Positions 1-10,345 of a stretch of 64,000 nucleotides of DNA are shown here, one piece after another. Below the pieces are notes generated by a model. The model saw only the letters and a program-made list of their open reading frames with translations, was not told the origin of the DNA and did no database searches. How positions within the stretch are numbered: position 1 is the first letter of the stretch; every line of letters starts with the position of its first letter. Made by a program: the position numbers and the translations under genes. Source of the stretch: Brevundimonas sp. EYE_349 (GTDB lineage Bacteria; Pseudomonadota; Alphaproteobacteria; Caulobacterales; Caulobacteraceae); contig NZ_JAHXPB010000010.1 of NCBI RefSeq assembly GCF_023147505.1, positions 1 through 64,000 on the forward strand, written 5' to 3'.

Positions 1-82
1 TCCAGCTTCCACACGTTGACCTTCCCCCCGTCCAATCAGAGCCTTGGCGATCTCCTAACCAACCGAGTCGCGCACTGCCACC
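1..82. other. Left window edge, no gene assigned
   Basis: I could not assign a gene here. One plus-strand frame stays open from base 1 to about 165 but runs without change into the duplicated tRNA/integrase sequence, so it is probably not coding. It may be the end of whatever lies left of the island. Confidence 0.3.
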
Positions 83-448
83 ATGACCGACGAAAGCGAC
101 CACACGGCCGTCCCCTCGGCTCCACCAATCCCCGTTATATCAAGGGATTGGCCGGAAACAGGCGATAAATCTGACACCACGTTGCTACACACGGCTTCTA
201 AGAGACCGTCGAAAAAGCGTTCCCCTACAGTTGGTTCACCGGCCCGAGGCTGTAGCACCACCTCGTCGCACACACCGTCCAAACGGTCTCTTCAACCGTC
301 TCCTCGGTCACCTGATGCTCGGCGTCGGCAATCGTCTGGCCTGATCGTTCGGGGATCGACCTACTATCTTCGGCTTCGTGTTCCGCGTTCGTTGGCCGGG
401 ATCATCGGCAAGACGGAGGCAGCCCATTTTCTTCGACACCCAGCGTAG
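83..448 (+). pseudogene. Truncated duplicate of tyrosine integrase N-terminus
   Basis: This 121-codon frame repeats, residue for residue over about 103 residues, the N-terminal part of the full integrase on the other strand (2492-4108). It includes the low-complexity Ser/Arg/Lys-rich leader and the start of the DUF6538-type domain (motif 'RGSTYYLRLRVPRSLAGI'). Identity stops abruptly at base 419, after the codons for 'GKTE', and the frame closes 9 codons later. The whole catalytic recombinase domain is missing, so it cannot act as an integrase. It is a broken copy made by duplication or rearrangement, or an assembly artefact; it is not an independent gene. Confidence 0.75.
111..419 (+). repeat. 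309-bp inverted repeat, left copy (att core plus integrase 5' end)
   Basis: Bases 111-419 match the reverse complement of 3778-4086, judged by eye and by identical translation. The first 17 bases (111-127) equal the 3' end of the tRNA-Ala gene including CCA, which is the usual attachment core of a tRNA-targeting integrase. The copy runs in the opposite orientation to the one at the tRNA, which is not how the two ends of an ordinary integrated island lie. Confidence 0.85.
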
Positions 449-793
449 ACAAGCCTACTGGGGATGCTAGATGTAGCGAGTTTAGAAGGAGGAATCGGGG
501 GCGCCAGATTCCTCTTGTCATGTCAAGATTTTTCTTGACCTCCTCTTTCGACCCTGCCATCTTACCTAAGACGACGCTTGTGCAGAACGGCGGCGCCTAG
601 AATCGCAACAATGGTTTATCCTTGGGGCATTCTGAGAGGGGCGTTGCGCGGGCGAGCACTTTGATGACGTTGCCATGCCTTGCTAGCCGGTGTGGTGATT
701 GATTGAGCTAGGGCGCATTGCCCCTATTGATCGTCCTGTGAACTCTCACCGAAGTTTCAAACCCCGCGCCTTCTGGGCGCGGGGTTTAACGTT
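449..793. other. 345-bp gap in island, hairpins only
   Basis: No convincing coding frame. It holds a 7-bp hairpin at 522-539 (GTCAAGA / TCTTGAC around four T) and the terminator-like hairpin at 759-787. Base composition is lower in GC than the chromosomal genes to the right. Confidence 0.5.
759..787. terminator. Rho-independent-type hairpin downstream of the island gene pair
   Basis: A 12-bp perfect stem, AAACCCCGCGCC paired with GGCGCGGGGTTT around a 5-nt loop. It lies just past the stop codon of the minus-strand gene at 794-1711. A-rich and T-rich stem ends make it usable in both directions; for the minus-strand operon it sits where transcription should end. Confidence 0.7.
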
Positions 794-1711
794 TCAGCGC
801 ACCCGATCATCAACCAAGACATTGAGGTGACTGGCGTCGGAGGGAGAATGCTCGCCCGTCTTCCAGCAGTTGATTTTGGTGGCGCCCCATCCCTTGTCCC
901 CAGTAGGGGAGACATCCCAATGGAAGTCGTCAAAGCGACAGCCCGCGCGGAAATGTGCTGCAATAGAAGCCACCTGCTCACCGTCCTTGTCGGGTGTGCC
1001 GTGCGCGGTAGCCTCTACCGTTGGCTGAAACGCAAGCTTCGACCTGCCGAGAAAGTAGGAATTTTCTTTGAAGAATTCCGCCCTAAATGCCTTCAAGCTG
1101 CGCTTTGGCACAGGCGTCGTCGCTGCTCGTTTGACCAATCGTTTCAAATCTCGGAGACCAAAATTCTTGACTGGTAGAAGAAGAGCGGGAGCACCGCTCT
1201 TTATGTTGGCCTCAGAAACAGCAAGATCGTCGCCTAGTCCGCGCAACGAATCTTTGATAAAATTAGAAGTTCTTCCGAGATGATCATACGCATCTCTAGG
1301 TATGACGTAAAAGAATGCCGTGTTTCGAAATGAGTCTATTATCCTGTTAGTGTTTTCTTCATCAGATTCTTGAATGAAGACCACAAATCTCTCCGGCTTC
1401 GTTCGACCGCAAGCATGTCCGTCGTCTGCACCGCAGTTTGATTTCTTCCAGTCCGACTTAAGGCAGGCCCTTTGAGGATTCCGACAAAACCCTACCGGCC
1501 TCCCGCTCTGCCCAAAAATGGCGTCTACAGCGCGATCAATGACCTCAGCGATGTATTCTGGGGGATAGGAAGCAAGTCGATTTGAGTAGGAGCGGGCACC
1601 CCTCCCCCTAACAACAAGCACGTCGGGCATAGCTTCACGAACGTTATCCAGAACATCATTAATGATCCGCGCTGGAATTCCTGCAAGGACTGCCGCAACT
1701 CTATCCGTCAT
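794..1711 (-). CDS. Unknown island protein with a Cys-rich segment, 305 aa
   Basis: I do not recognise this protein. It has an N-terminal helical part, a Cys-rich stretch around residues 96-122 (four cysteines and two histidines could bind a metal), a central alpha/beta part containing 'RFVVFIQESDEENTNRIID', and a C-terminal part with 'FHWDV' near the end followed by Asn/Cys/Trp and a 'HLNVLVDD' tail. The start ATG lies 4 nt after the stop of the upstream gene, so the two are almost certainly co-transcribed and translationally coupled. Codon use is less GC-biased than chromosomal neighbours. Position between an integrase and a terminator marks it as island cargo; a defence, toxin or regulatory role is possible but unproven. 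Confidence 0.6.
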   Translation of the reverse strand: MTDRVAAVLAGIPARIINDVLDNVREAMPDVLVVRGRGARSYSNRLASYPPEYIAEVIDRAVDAIFGQSGRPVGFCRNPQRACLKSDWKKSNCGADDGHACGRTKPERFVVFIQESDEENTNRIIDSFRNTAFFYVIPRDAYDHLGRTSNFIKDSLRGLGDDLAVSEANIKSGAPALLLPVKNFGLRDLKRLVKRAATTPVPKRSLKAFRAEFFKENSYFLGRSKLAFQPTVEATAHGTPDKDGEQVASIAAHFRAGCRFDDFHWDVSPTGDKGWGATKINCWKTGEHSPSDASHLNVLVDDRVR

Positions 1712-1715
1712 GGGA

Positions 1716-2438
1716 TCAAGAGATAAGCTGATAGATGAGGTCTAGGCTTAGGGAGTGGGATTTTCTCCGCTCTTCAGGGATCGCTTCTATCAGTGCGATC
1801 AAGGACGAAATGCCCACGGGACGAGTGGCGGCCTCATGTGACGGTTCAGATTTAAGTGGAATTTCGCTGTCTGATGCCTTTTTCCCTGATTTCAGCAAGC
1901 TTGATTTCTCGATATCTTCACGAGCGCACCATTCGTGGATGGCTATCTTGGCAGCGGCTTCTCTATCGACCTTCGGCAACGAGCCATCTGGGATGAGCTT
2001 CGCGCTTATATAGTGCCAACCAGTGGGCACTTCAGATTGATCCGACACATCGCGAAAATCAAAACGGCGGCTAGATTTTATGGCGCGGCCGACTTTTGGG
2101 GGTTCAACCGGCTTGAAGAACGCGGCCCAAATCGTCGGATGGTAAGTCCCAACGTTCAGCTTATCTTCTTCGCTAAGTAGCCTAACGCTTACCTTGCTAA
2201 GCTCCCCGCTAAACTCCACATTACTACCTAGTTCGGATTGAAGAACTAGCTTCAACTTTCTGTTGGCCAATATCTCTCGCAGAGCACGGCCATAGTGCTT
2301 TGACAGTTGCGAGCCAAGGTTGGCGAGCAGAACTGGTTCGCTCGCACCCTCCAAAATTCCCTTTGCTACAGCCGCAATCTCGGCGTTGGAAATATCGCCT
2401 TCGCCAACGGCAGGAAGGGGTGTAGCTGTAGGTTGCAT
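1716..2438 (-). CDS. Unknown island protein, possible N-terminal OST-HTH/LOTUS-like domain, 240 aa
   Basis: First gene of the two-gene cargo operon. Residues about 22-80 ('PVLLANLGSQLSKHYGRAL' followed by a basic helix and beta strands) resemble the OST-HTH/LOTUS fold, a winged-helix module that binds RNA and occurs in bacteria next to nuclease-like proteins. This similarity is by eye and weak. The middle has 'TGWHYISAKLIPDG' and 'KIAIHEWCAREDIE'; the C-terminus is charged and then helical. No signal peptide or membrane segment is visible. It is followed after 4 nt by the 305-aa unknown gene and lies 53 nt from the integrase stop codon on the same strand. GC is visibly lower than in the chromosome, supporting horizontal acquisition. 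Confidence 0.55.
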   Translation of the reverse strand: MQPTATPLPAVGEGDISNAEIAAVAKGILEGASEPVLLANLGSQLSKHYGRALREILANRKLKLVLQSELGSNVEFSGELSKVSVRLLSEEDKLNVGTYHPTIWAAFFKPVEPPKVGRAIKSSRRFDFRDVSDQSEVPTGWHYISAKLIPDGSLPKVDREAAAKIAIHEWCAREDIEKSSLLKSGKKASDSEIPLKSEPSHEAATRPVGISSLIALIEAIPEERRKSHSLSLDLIYQLIS

Positions 2439-2491
2439 GGATTGACCCTTTGGTTCCGCTAAGCGTTGAAGCTTAGGTGGTCATTCGTCAA

Positions 2492-4145
<1,654 letters not shown>

Positions 4146-4306
4146 GTTCCGGCGCTGGATCGGGTTTCACAGGCGAGGCGGACATAGAAGGCGCGCGGGC
4201 GTGGTGTCAACGGGCTTGTGCGCGCAATCGGCGCAGGCGCGACGCGGCCGTTGTCGGGAGGGGGGCGAACCGCTAGAAGCGCCGTTCGACTATAGAGGCA
4301 GGGTTC

Positions 4307-4612
4307 ATGGGCTACGCGATCGTCTGGTTGATCAACACCATCATCAGTCTGATGATCTGGTTCATCATCGCCCAGGCCATACTGAGCTGGCTGGTGGCGT
4401 TCGACGTCGTCAACTATCGCAACCGCTTCGTCTATTCGGTGGGGACCTTCCTGGACCGGGTCACGGCGCCGCTGCTGGAGCCGTTCCGCCGCATCATTCC
4501 GAACCTGGGCGGCATCGACATCTCGCCCATCGTGGTGATCCTGCTGCTGCAGTTCATCGGCGTGCTGTTCAACCGTACGGCGGCGCCGGCCCTGATCCAG
4601 TTGCTGGGCTGA
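4307..4612 (+). CDS. YggT family membrane protein
   Basis: A 101-residue protein with two membrane segments, about residues 5-30 and 70-92, joined by a short loop containing the family hallmark 'TAPLLEPFRRIIPNLGGID'. YggT proteins are small inner-membrane proteins linked in various bacteria to cell-division-associated loci and osmotic tolerance; the molecular role is not settled. It stands alone, 161 bp from the tRNA gene and about 100 bp before the next gene, so it probably has its own promoter. Length matches the single-repeat form of the family. Confidence 0.88.
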   Translation: MGYAIVWLINTIISLMIWFIIAQAILSWLVAFDVVNYRNRFVYSVGTFLDRVTAPLLEPFRRIIPNLGGIDISPIVVILLLQFIGVLFNRTAAPALIQLLG

Positions 4613-4716
4613 GGCGACACGGCCGGCGGGAATCTGGCCTGCTGGCGTCAATCCGCTCTTGCGCCGCGCGCCGTCCTTCCTAAAGGTGCCCGCCCGACCA
4701 CTATCGACCAGGGTTC

Positions 4717-5598
4717 ATGAGCACGATTTCCACAGTCGCCATTCTGGGCGCCGGACAGATGGGCGCAGGCATCGCCCAGGCCGTCGCGCTGGGAGGCTAT
4801 TCGGTGCGGCTGTACGATGTCGTCGCCGACCGTCTGCCGATGGCCCAGGGCGAGATCGCCGCCAGCCTGGCGCGGCAGGCCGGGCGCGGCCTGGTGGACC
4901 CGGCGGCCGCCGACGCCGCCCTGGCCCGCATCACGCCGGCGAACGGGATCGCCGAGGCGGTGGCGGGCGCCGATCTGGTGATTGAGGCCACGCTCGAGGA
5001 CGAGGCGGTCAAGAAGGCCGTGTACGCCGATGTGTTGCCGCACCTGGGGCCACAGACGCTGATCGCATCCAACACCTCGTCCATTTCGATCACCCGCCTG
5101 GCGTCGGCGACGGACCGGCCGGACCGGTTCGTGGGCCTGCACTTCATGAAGCCGGCGCCGATCATGAAACTGGTCGAGATCGTACGCGGCATCGCCACCT
5201 CGGCCGAGACCCATTCCGCCGCCGTCGCCTTCGCCGAAAGCCTGGGCAAGACCACCACGGACGCCGAGGATTTCCCGGCCTTCATCGTCAACCGCATCCT
5301 GGTGCCGATGATGAACGAGGCGATCTTCGCCCTGTACGAAGGCGTCGGCAACGTCGCCTCCATCGACAAGGCGCTGCGCCTGGGGGCCAACCACCCGATG
5401 GGGCCGCTGGAGCTGGCGGACTTCATGGGGCTGGACGTCGTCCTGGCCATCATGAATGTGCTGTACGACGGCCTGGCCGACAGCAAATACCGCCCCTGCC
5501 CGCTGCTGGTGAAATATGTCGAGGCGGGCTGGCTGGGCCGCAAGAGCGGACGCGGCTTCTACGACTATTCGGGCCCCACGCCGGCGCCGACGCGATGA
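4717..5598 (+). CDS. 3-hydroxybutyryl-CoA dehydrogenase
   Basis: NAD(P)-dependent oxidation of (S)-3-hydroxybutyryl-CoA to acetoacetyl-CoA, or the reverse, in the cytoplasm, feeding fatty-acid or polyhydroxybutyrate-related metabolism. The N-terminal Rossmann motif is 'AILGAGQMGAGIAQ' (residues 8-21). The catalytic region has 'NTSSISITRLA' and 'GLHFMKPAPIMKLVEIV' with the conserved His; the C-terminal dimerisation domain has 'HPMGPLELADFMGLD'. The 293-residue length is typical of the stand-alone enzyme. It is followed by a membrane-protein gene whose ATG overlaps its TGA stop, so the two are co-translated. The gene symbol is left blank because hbd, paaH and fadB2-type names are not separable here. 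Confidence 0.9.
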   Translation: MSTISTVAILGAGQMGAGIAQAVALGGYSVRLYDVVADRLPMAQGEIAASLARQAGRGLVDPAAADAALARITPANGIAEAVAGADLVIEATLEDEAVKKAVYADVLPHLGPQTLIASNTSSISITRLASATDRPDRFVGLHFMKPAPIMKLVEIVRGIATSAETHSAAVAFAESLGKTTTDAEDFPAFIVNRILVPMMNEAIFALYEGVGNVASIDKALRLGANHPMGPLELADFMGLDVVLAIMNVLYDGLADSKYRPCPLLVKYVEAGWLGRKSGRGFYDYSGPTPAPTR

Positions 5599-6152
5599 GC
5601 CGGTTCGAGACCTATTCCGACCTGCCCGGTCAGACGACCATCGCGGCGCGCCCGGCCCCGCTGTATCCCGTCCTGGCCTGCCTGGCGGGCGCGGCCTGGC
5701 CGCCGCTTTGGCTGACGCTGCTGATCTGGCGACCCCATGCGGTCATGCCGGGACGCGACATGGACTGGCGGCTGGTGGCGCTGGTGATCGGGTTGATCGC
5801 GGTTCCGCTGGCGCTCTATCGCGTTCTGGGCGAACGTCGGCGCGAGGGGCGGCCGGGCACGCGGCTGGGCGTGGTGTGGCGCTTCATGCTGTACGGCGGC
5901 CTGATGGCGGCCTTGCTGCAGATCGTCGTCGCCCTGGGCATGAGCGTGATCGGCTGGTTCGGGGCCGCCGATGTCATGCAGGCCTTGGGAGCCACGGAGA
6001 CGACGTTGCTGATCTTCGGCGTCGGCGGCCTGCCCATCGCCATGGTGGTGGGCGTCAGCTACGCCCTGTGGGCCGGCCTGTGCGCCGCCTTCATCGCCTT
6101 CGAGGCCAAGCCGGCCGTCAAGGATCGCCTGGGCCTGATGCCCAAGGGGTGA
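5595..6152 (+). CDS. Hypothetical four-helix membrane protein
   Basis: I do not recognise the family. The 185-residue protein has hydrophobic segments near residues 24-47, 58-78, 98-120 and 135-165, so about four membrane helices, with a basic loop 'LGERRREGRPGTRLG' after the second. The ATG overlaps the stop of the 3-hydroxybutyryl-CoA dehydrogenase gene, implying translational coupling, though no functional link is evident. A DUF418 membrane protein follows 76 bp downstream. Confidence 0.7.
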   Translation: MSRFETYSDLPGQTTIAARPAPLYPVLACLAGAAWPPLWLTLLIWRPHAVMPGRDMDWRLVALVIGLIAVPLALYRVLGERRREGRPGTRLGVVWRFMLYGGLMAALLQIVVALGMSVIGWFGAADVMQALGATETTLLIFGVGGLPIAMVVGVSYALWAGLCAAFIAFEAKPAVKDRLGLMPKG

Positions 6153-6228
6153 GGCCGCGCGTCGGGGATTGACGCCGACGTCCCGGATGCGGAACTCTGG
6201 CCCCAACAAGGATCCGGGGGCCTTCAGG

Positions 6229-7446
6229 ATGCTGCAGTCAGACACGCCCCCGGCGCCCGCCGTCGAGCGCATCGCCACTCTGGATCTGGTGCGTGGGCTG
6301 GCGGTGCTGGGCATATTGGCCGTCAATGCGGGCGGGTTCGCCGCCACCCTGTCGGCCTATGGCAGTCCGGGGCTGTGGCCTTTTCCCGACACGGGAGCCT
6401 CGGCGACGGCCCAGTGGATCGTGGACGCCCTGTTCCACCAGAAGTTCATCTCCCTGTTCTCGATGCTGTTCGGGGCCTCGCTGTTTTTGGTCGGGGGCGA
6501 GCGGGCGGATGTTCAGCGCGGGCGGCGGTTGAGGCGTAGGCTGGCGTGGCTGGCGGTCATCGCCCTGATCCACGGCCTGGCGATCTGGTGGGGCGACGTG
6601 CTGCTGCTTTACGCCTGGTCCGGCCTGTTCGTAATGCTGGCGCGGTCGTGGCGGCCGGTGATCCTCTTCCGGGTCGGGCTGGTGCTGTTCGGGCTGTTTT
6701 CGCTGGTGCAGATCGTGGGGCCGCTGAGCCTGTATTTCGCGCCGGCCGACGTGCAGGCGCGCCTCGCCGCCGAACTGACCCCCACCGCCGCCCAGATCGC
6801 CCAGGTGCGGGCCGACATCGCCGAGGCGGCCGGGTCGCTGGCCGGCGCCTATCGCCAGAATTTCAGCGCCTGGGTGGAGTTGCAGTTGTCCAGCCTGATG
6901 GTCTTTGTCTTCCCGACCGTCGGCCTGATGATGATCGGCCTGGGCCTGTTCAAGACCGGGTTTCTGGGCGGGGCGCTGTCCGTCCGCCTGTATCGCGGCG
7001 TCGTGGCGGCGGGCGCCGTGGCGCTGGCGGTCGTGTGCGGCCTGACTTGGCTCGACGACATGGCTCATGCCCGGATGTTGTGGACGGCCGGGATAGAGGG
7101 GCTGCTCAATCCGCTGATCGGCCTGGGCTACGCCTCGATCCTGATCCTGCTTTGGAAGGCCGACCGCGCCGGCGGGCTGAGGCCGCTGGCGGCGGCCGGG
7201 CAGATGGCGCTGAGCAACTATCTGGCCCAGTCGATCATCATGACCAGCCTGTTCTGGGGCGGGCGAGGGCTGGGGCTGATGGGCCAGGTGGATCGGCCGA
7301 TGCTGTGGGCCGTGGTGATCGGTGTGTGGACGTTGCAACTGATCTGGTCGCCGCTGTGGCTGTCGCGCTTCGCCATGGGGCCGGCCGAATGGGTGTGGCG
7401 CTGCCTGACCTATGGGCGGCGGTTGCCGATGCGAAAACCAGCCTGA
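6229..7446 (+). CDS. DUF418 domain-containing membrane protein (YeiB-like)
   Basis: A multi-helix inner-membrane protein of about 405 residues. The opening 'RIATLDLVRGLAVLGILAVN' is the usual start of the YeiB/DUF418 group, and the C-terminal DUF418 domain ends with 'WTLQLIWSPLWLSRFAMGPAEW'-type residues followed by 'WRCLTYGRR'. Around ten hydrophobic segments are visible. The exact function of the family is unknown; it is distantly related to acyltransferase-like membrane proteins. The frame extends upstream to 6169 with non-ATG starts, but the ATG at 6229 places the conserved motif at the usual distance. There is no obvious regulation in the short gap before it. Confidence 0.85.
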   Translation: MLQSDTPPAPAVERIATLDLVRGLAVLGILAVNAGGFAATLSAYGSPGLWPFPDTGASATAQWIVDALFHQKFISLFSMLFGASLFLVGGERADVQRGRRLRRRLAWLAVIALIHGLAIWWGDVLLLYAWSGLFVMLARSWRPVILFRVGLVLFGLFSLVQIVGPLSLYFAPADVQARLAAELTPTAAQIAQVRADIAEAAGSLAGAYRQNFSAWVELQLSSLMVFVFPTVGLMMIGLGLFKTGFLGGALSVRLYRGVVAAGAVALAVVCGLTWLDDMAHARMLWTAGIEGLLNPLIGLGYASILILLWKADRAGGLRPLAAAGQMALSNYLAQSIIMTSLFWGGRGLGLMGQVDRPMLWAVVIGVWTLQLIWSPLWLSRFAMGPAEWVWRCLTYGRRLPMRKPA

Positions 7447-7487
7447 CGACGCTTTTATCGTAGGCTCGAACCGACTAACTGAAGGGC

Positions 7488-9371
7488 ATGGCCGCCCCGG
7501 ACACCCCCGCCGAAACCTTCAAGCGCGCGCTCGGCCACGCCGCGCGGGCCCTGGCCGAACAGCCGGAGCTGGAGGTGGCCTTCGGATCGGACGGGCCGCG
7601 GCTGTCGAACGGCGTCCTGACCCTGCCCCATCCGCCCCGCGATCCTTCCGGGCCGGAGAGTGCGGCCCTGCGCGGTCAGGCCGACCGACTGGCCCTGCGG
7701 CTGGCCAATCACGACCCGGCGCTGGACGGCCGGATGCGACCTGCCGACGCCAAGGCGGCCGAGGTGTTCGACGCGGTCGAACAGGCGCGGATCGAGGCGT
7801 TCGGATCGGAACATCTGGCCGGGGTGCGCGACAACCTGGGCGCCGCCCTGGTGACGCGGCTGGAAAAGAGCGGCGCCCTGCGCATCAGCGAGGCGGAGCG
7901 CGTGCCGGTGTCCGAGGCCGTGGCCCTTCTGGTGCGCGAGCGGCTGACCGGCCGGCCCGCGCCGGACGGCGCCAGGGCCATGCTGGATCTGGTGCGCGCC
8001 AATATCGAGGCCAAGGCCGGCGCGCGACTGGACGCCCTGGCCGGGACCGCCGGCGATCAGGCAGCCTTCGCCCGCAAGATGCACGAGGTGCTGCGCGCCC
8101 TGGACCTGGACCCTGGGGACGGACGCGGCGAGGACGCTTCGGAGGACCCCGGCGACGAAGAGCCGGATCCCCAGGACCCCGCATCCGACGAGGATCAGGA
8201 CGAGGAGGAGGAAGAGGACGGCGGCGAAGGCTCGCAGTCGATGGAGGGCGACGCCGACGATCAGTCCTCGGATGAAGAGCGTGAAAGCCGCCCGCACGGC
8301 GCCCCCGCCGATCCGCAAGGCGAAGGCGCCGACGACGGCCCCGAGCTTCAGGAAGGCCAGCAGCCCAACCGCCAGCAGACCGCCGACGACGGCCGGGCGA
8401 CCGACCTCTACCGCGTCTTCACCACCGCCTTCGACGAGGTGATAGACGCCGCCGACCTGTGCGATCCGGTCGAGCTGGATCGGCTGCGCGCCCTGTTGGA
8501 CGGACAGCTTGCGATATTGTCGAGCGTCGTCTCGCGCCTGGCCAACAAACTGCAACGCCGCCTTCTGGCGCAGCAGAATCGCTCCTGGGTGTTCGATCTG
8601 GAAGAGGGGATGCTGGACACCGCGCGCCTGACGCGGATCGTCACCGATCCGACCGCTCCCCTGTCATTCAAGGCCGAAAGCGAAAGCCCGTTCCGCGATA
8701 CGGTCGTGACCCTGCTGCTGGACAACTCCGGCTCGATGCGCGGACGGCCGATCATGGTGGCGGCGGTCTGCGCCGACATCCTGGCCCGGACGCTGGAGCG
8801 GTGCGGCGTCAAGGTCGAGATACTGGGCTTCACCACCCGCGCCTGGAAGGGCGGCCAGAGCCGCGAAGCCTGGATCACCGCCGGCAAGCCGCAAAATCCC
8901 GGCCGCCTGAACGACCTGCGCCATATCATCTACAAGGCCGCCGACGCGCCCTGGCGCCGGGCCAAGAAAAACTTGGGCCTGATGATGCGCGAGGGCCTGC
9001 TGAAGGAGAACATCGACGGCGAGGCTCTGCAATGGGCGCACGGGCGGCTGTTGGCCCGTACCGAACAGCGCCGCATTCTGATGGTCATTTCCGACGGTTC
9101 GCCGGTCGACGATTCGACCCAGTCGGCCAATGCGGCGCTCTATCTGGACAAACACCTGCGTCAGGTGATCGCCGAGATCGAGGATCGTTCGCCGGTCGAG
9201 CTTCTGGCCATCGGCATCGGTCATGACGTGACCCGCTGGTATCGTCGCGCCCTGACCATCGTCGATGTGGAGCAGCTGGCCGGCGCCATGACCGAGAAGC
9301 TCGCCGAACTGTTCGAGAATGAGGGGGCGGCGGCCCCCGCGCGCCGGTCGCGGCGCAAAATCGCGGCATGA
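7488..9371 (+). CDS. cobT: Aerobic cobaltochelatase subunit CobT
   Basis: CobT is the MIDAS-bearing chaperone subunit that works with the AAA+ protein CobS and the large subunit CobN to insert cobalt into hydrogenobyrinic acid diamide in aerobic cobalamin synthesis. The N-terminal CobT domain begins '[20 protein letters not shown]'. Residues about 210-300 are a very acidic, Asp/Glu-rich linker, typical of the family. The C-terminal von Willebrand A domain carries 'DNSGSM' from residue 412 and a late 'ISDGSPVDD'. The 627-residue length is normal. CobS usually sits directly upstream in alphaproteobacteria but is not present in this window; a membrane protein is there instead. The phytase-like lipoprotein gene overlaps its stop by ATGA. 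Confidence 0.93.
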   Translation: MAAPDTPAETFKRALGHAARALAEQPELEVAFGSDGPRLSNGVLTLPHPPRDPSGPESAALRGQADRLALRLANHDPALDGRMRPADAKAAEVFDAVEQARIEAFGSEHLAGVRDNLGAALVTRLEKSGALRISEAERVPVSEAVALLVRERLTGRPAPDGARAMLDLVRANIEAKAGARLDALAGTAGDQAAFARKMHEVLRALDLDPGDGRGEDASEDPGDEEPDPQDPASDEDQDEEEEEDGGEGSQSMEGDADDQSSDEERESRPHGAPADPQGEGADDGPELQEGQQPNRQQTADDGRATDLYRVFTTAFDEVIDAADLCDPVELDRLRALLDGQLAILSSVVSRLANKLQRRLLAQQNRSWVFDLEEGMLDTARLTRIVTDPTAPLSFKAESESPFRDTVVTLLLDNSGSMRGRPIMVAAVCADILARTLERCGVKVEILGFTTRAWKGGQSREAWITAGKPQNPGRLNDLRHIIYKAADAPWRRAKKNLGLMMREGLLKENIDGEALQWAHGRLLARTEQRRILMVISDGSPVDDSTQSANAALYLDKHLRQVIAEIEDRSPVELLAIGIGHDVTRWYRRALTIVDVEQLAGAMTEKLAELFENEGAAAPARRSRRKIAA

Positions 9372-10342
9372 GCCGGTTTCGCCGTCTCGCGGTCCTGTGG
9401 GCCGCCCTGTCCCTGACGGCCTGCGCCGCGTCGCTGGGCGCGCCCCGCCCCTATCCCTTGTCTGAGGACGGCTGGACCCCGGCGGTGGCGGAGTTGCGCA
9501 GCGTGGGCCTGGGCCTGCCCGGCGGGGCGCAACTGGCGCCGGGCGTGCGTTTCGCGGGCGGGCTGAACATCCTGTCGGCGCCGACGTCGCCCCTGCACAG
9601 TCTGTCAGACCTGAAGCTGACAGGCGACGGGGGCCTCGTCACCGTTTCGGACGTAGGCGACCTTGTGCGCGCCGACATCCGGCTGGACGCCCGCGGACGG
9701 CTGGTCGGCCTGGATCACTTTCGCACGCGGCGGCTGACCCTGGCGGACGGCCGGCCGATCTCCGACAAGCAGGATGGCGACGCAGAGGGTCTGGCCCTGA
9801 CGGCGTCCGGCGATCTGCTGGTCAGTTTCGAACGGCGCCACCGCATCTGGAACTATGGACCGCTGACGGCCCTGACCGACCGGCCGACGCCGGTGCGCGC
9901 GCCGGACTTTCCCTTCACCGAAAACGACGGGATGGAGGGGCTGGCGGCCGGACCGAACGGCTGGCGCGTCGGCGGCGAAGCCGGCGGAGTCTGGGACTGC
10001 ACGCCTGCCCGCTGCACCGTGGTCACTCCGCCGCCGACCGTGCCGATCCCCGACAGCGAATACCGCATCACCGGCATCGACCGCGATCCATCGGGCGACG
10101 GCTGGTTCGTGGTTCAGCGCCGCTATCGCGCCCCGATCGACGCCCGCGCCCATGTGCGCCACATGACGGCGGACGGCGCGCTGGGGCCGGTGCTGATCGA
10201 GCTGAAACTGCCCGGCACCACAGACAATTTCGAAGGGATCGCCGCTGAGCGCCGCAATGGGGCGACACGGCTCTACATCCTGTCGGACGACAATTTCAGC
10301 CCGGCCCAACGCACCCTGATGCTCGCCTTCGACGTCCGCTGA
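9368..10342 (+). CDS. Esterase-like activity of phytase family lipoprotein
   Basis: An exported protein of 324 residues with a lipoprotein signal peptide: basic start 'MSRFRRL', hydrophobic core, and lipobox 'LTAC' with Cys at about residue 19. The mature part looks like the phytase-like/esterase-like beta-propeller (Pfam Phytase-like), with '[23 protein letters not shown]', '[15 protein letters not shown]' and '[24 protein letters not shown]' in order. Such proteins are thought to act on phosphate esters in the envelope; the substrate is not known. The start overlaps the cobT stop. It converges on otsA with only 3 bp between the stops. Confidence 0.85.
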   Translation: MSRFRRLAVLWAALSLTACAASLGAPRPYPLSEDGWTPAVAELRSVGLGLPGGAQLAPGVRFAGGLNILSAPTSPLHSLSDLKLTGDGGLVTVSDVGDLVRADIRLDARGRLVGLDHFRTRRLTLADGRPISDKQDGDAEGLALTASGDLLVSFERRHRIWNYGPLTALTDRPTPVRAPDFPFTENDGMEGLAAGPNGWRVGGEAGGVWDCTPARCTVVTPPPTVPIPDSEYRITGIDRDPSGDGWFVVQRRYRAPIDARAHVRHMTADGALGPVLIELKLPGTTDNFEGIAAERRNGATRLYILSDDNFSPAQRTLMLAFDVR

Positions 10343-10345
10343 TCG

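Noticed and set aside
111..127. A second tRNA-Ala gene at the left end
   Set aside because: Only the last 17 bases match; there is no acceptor 5' strand, D-arm or anticodon arm before them.
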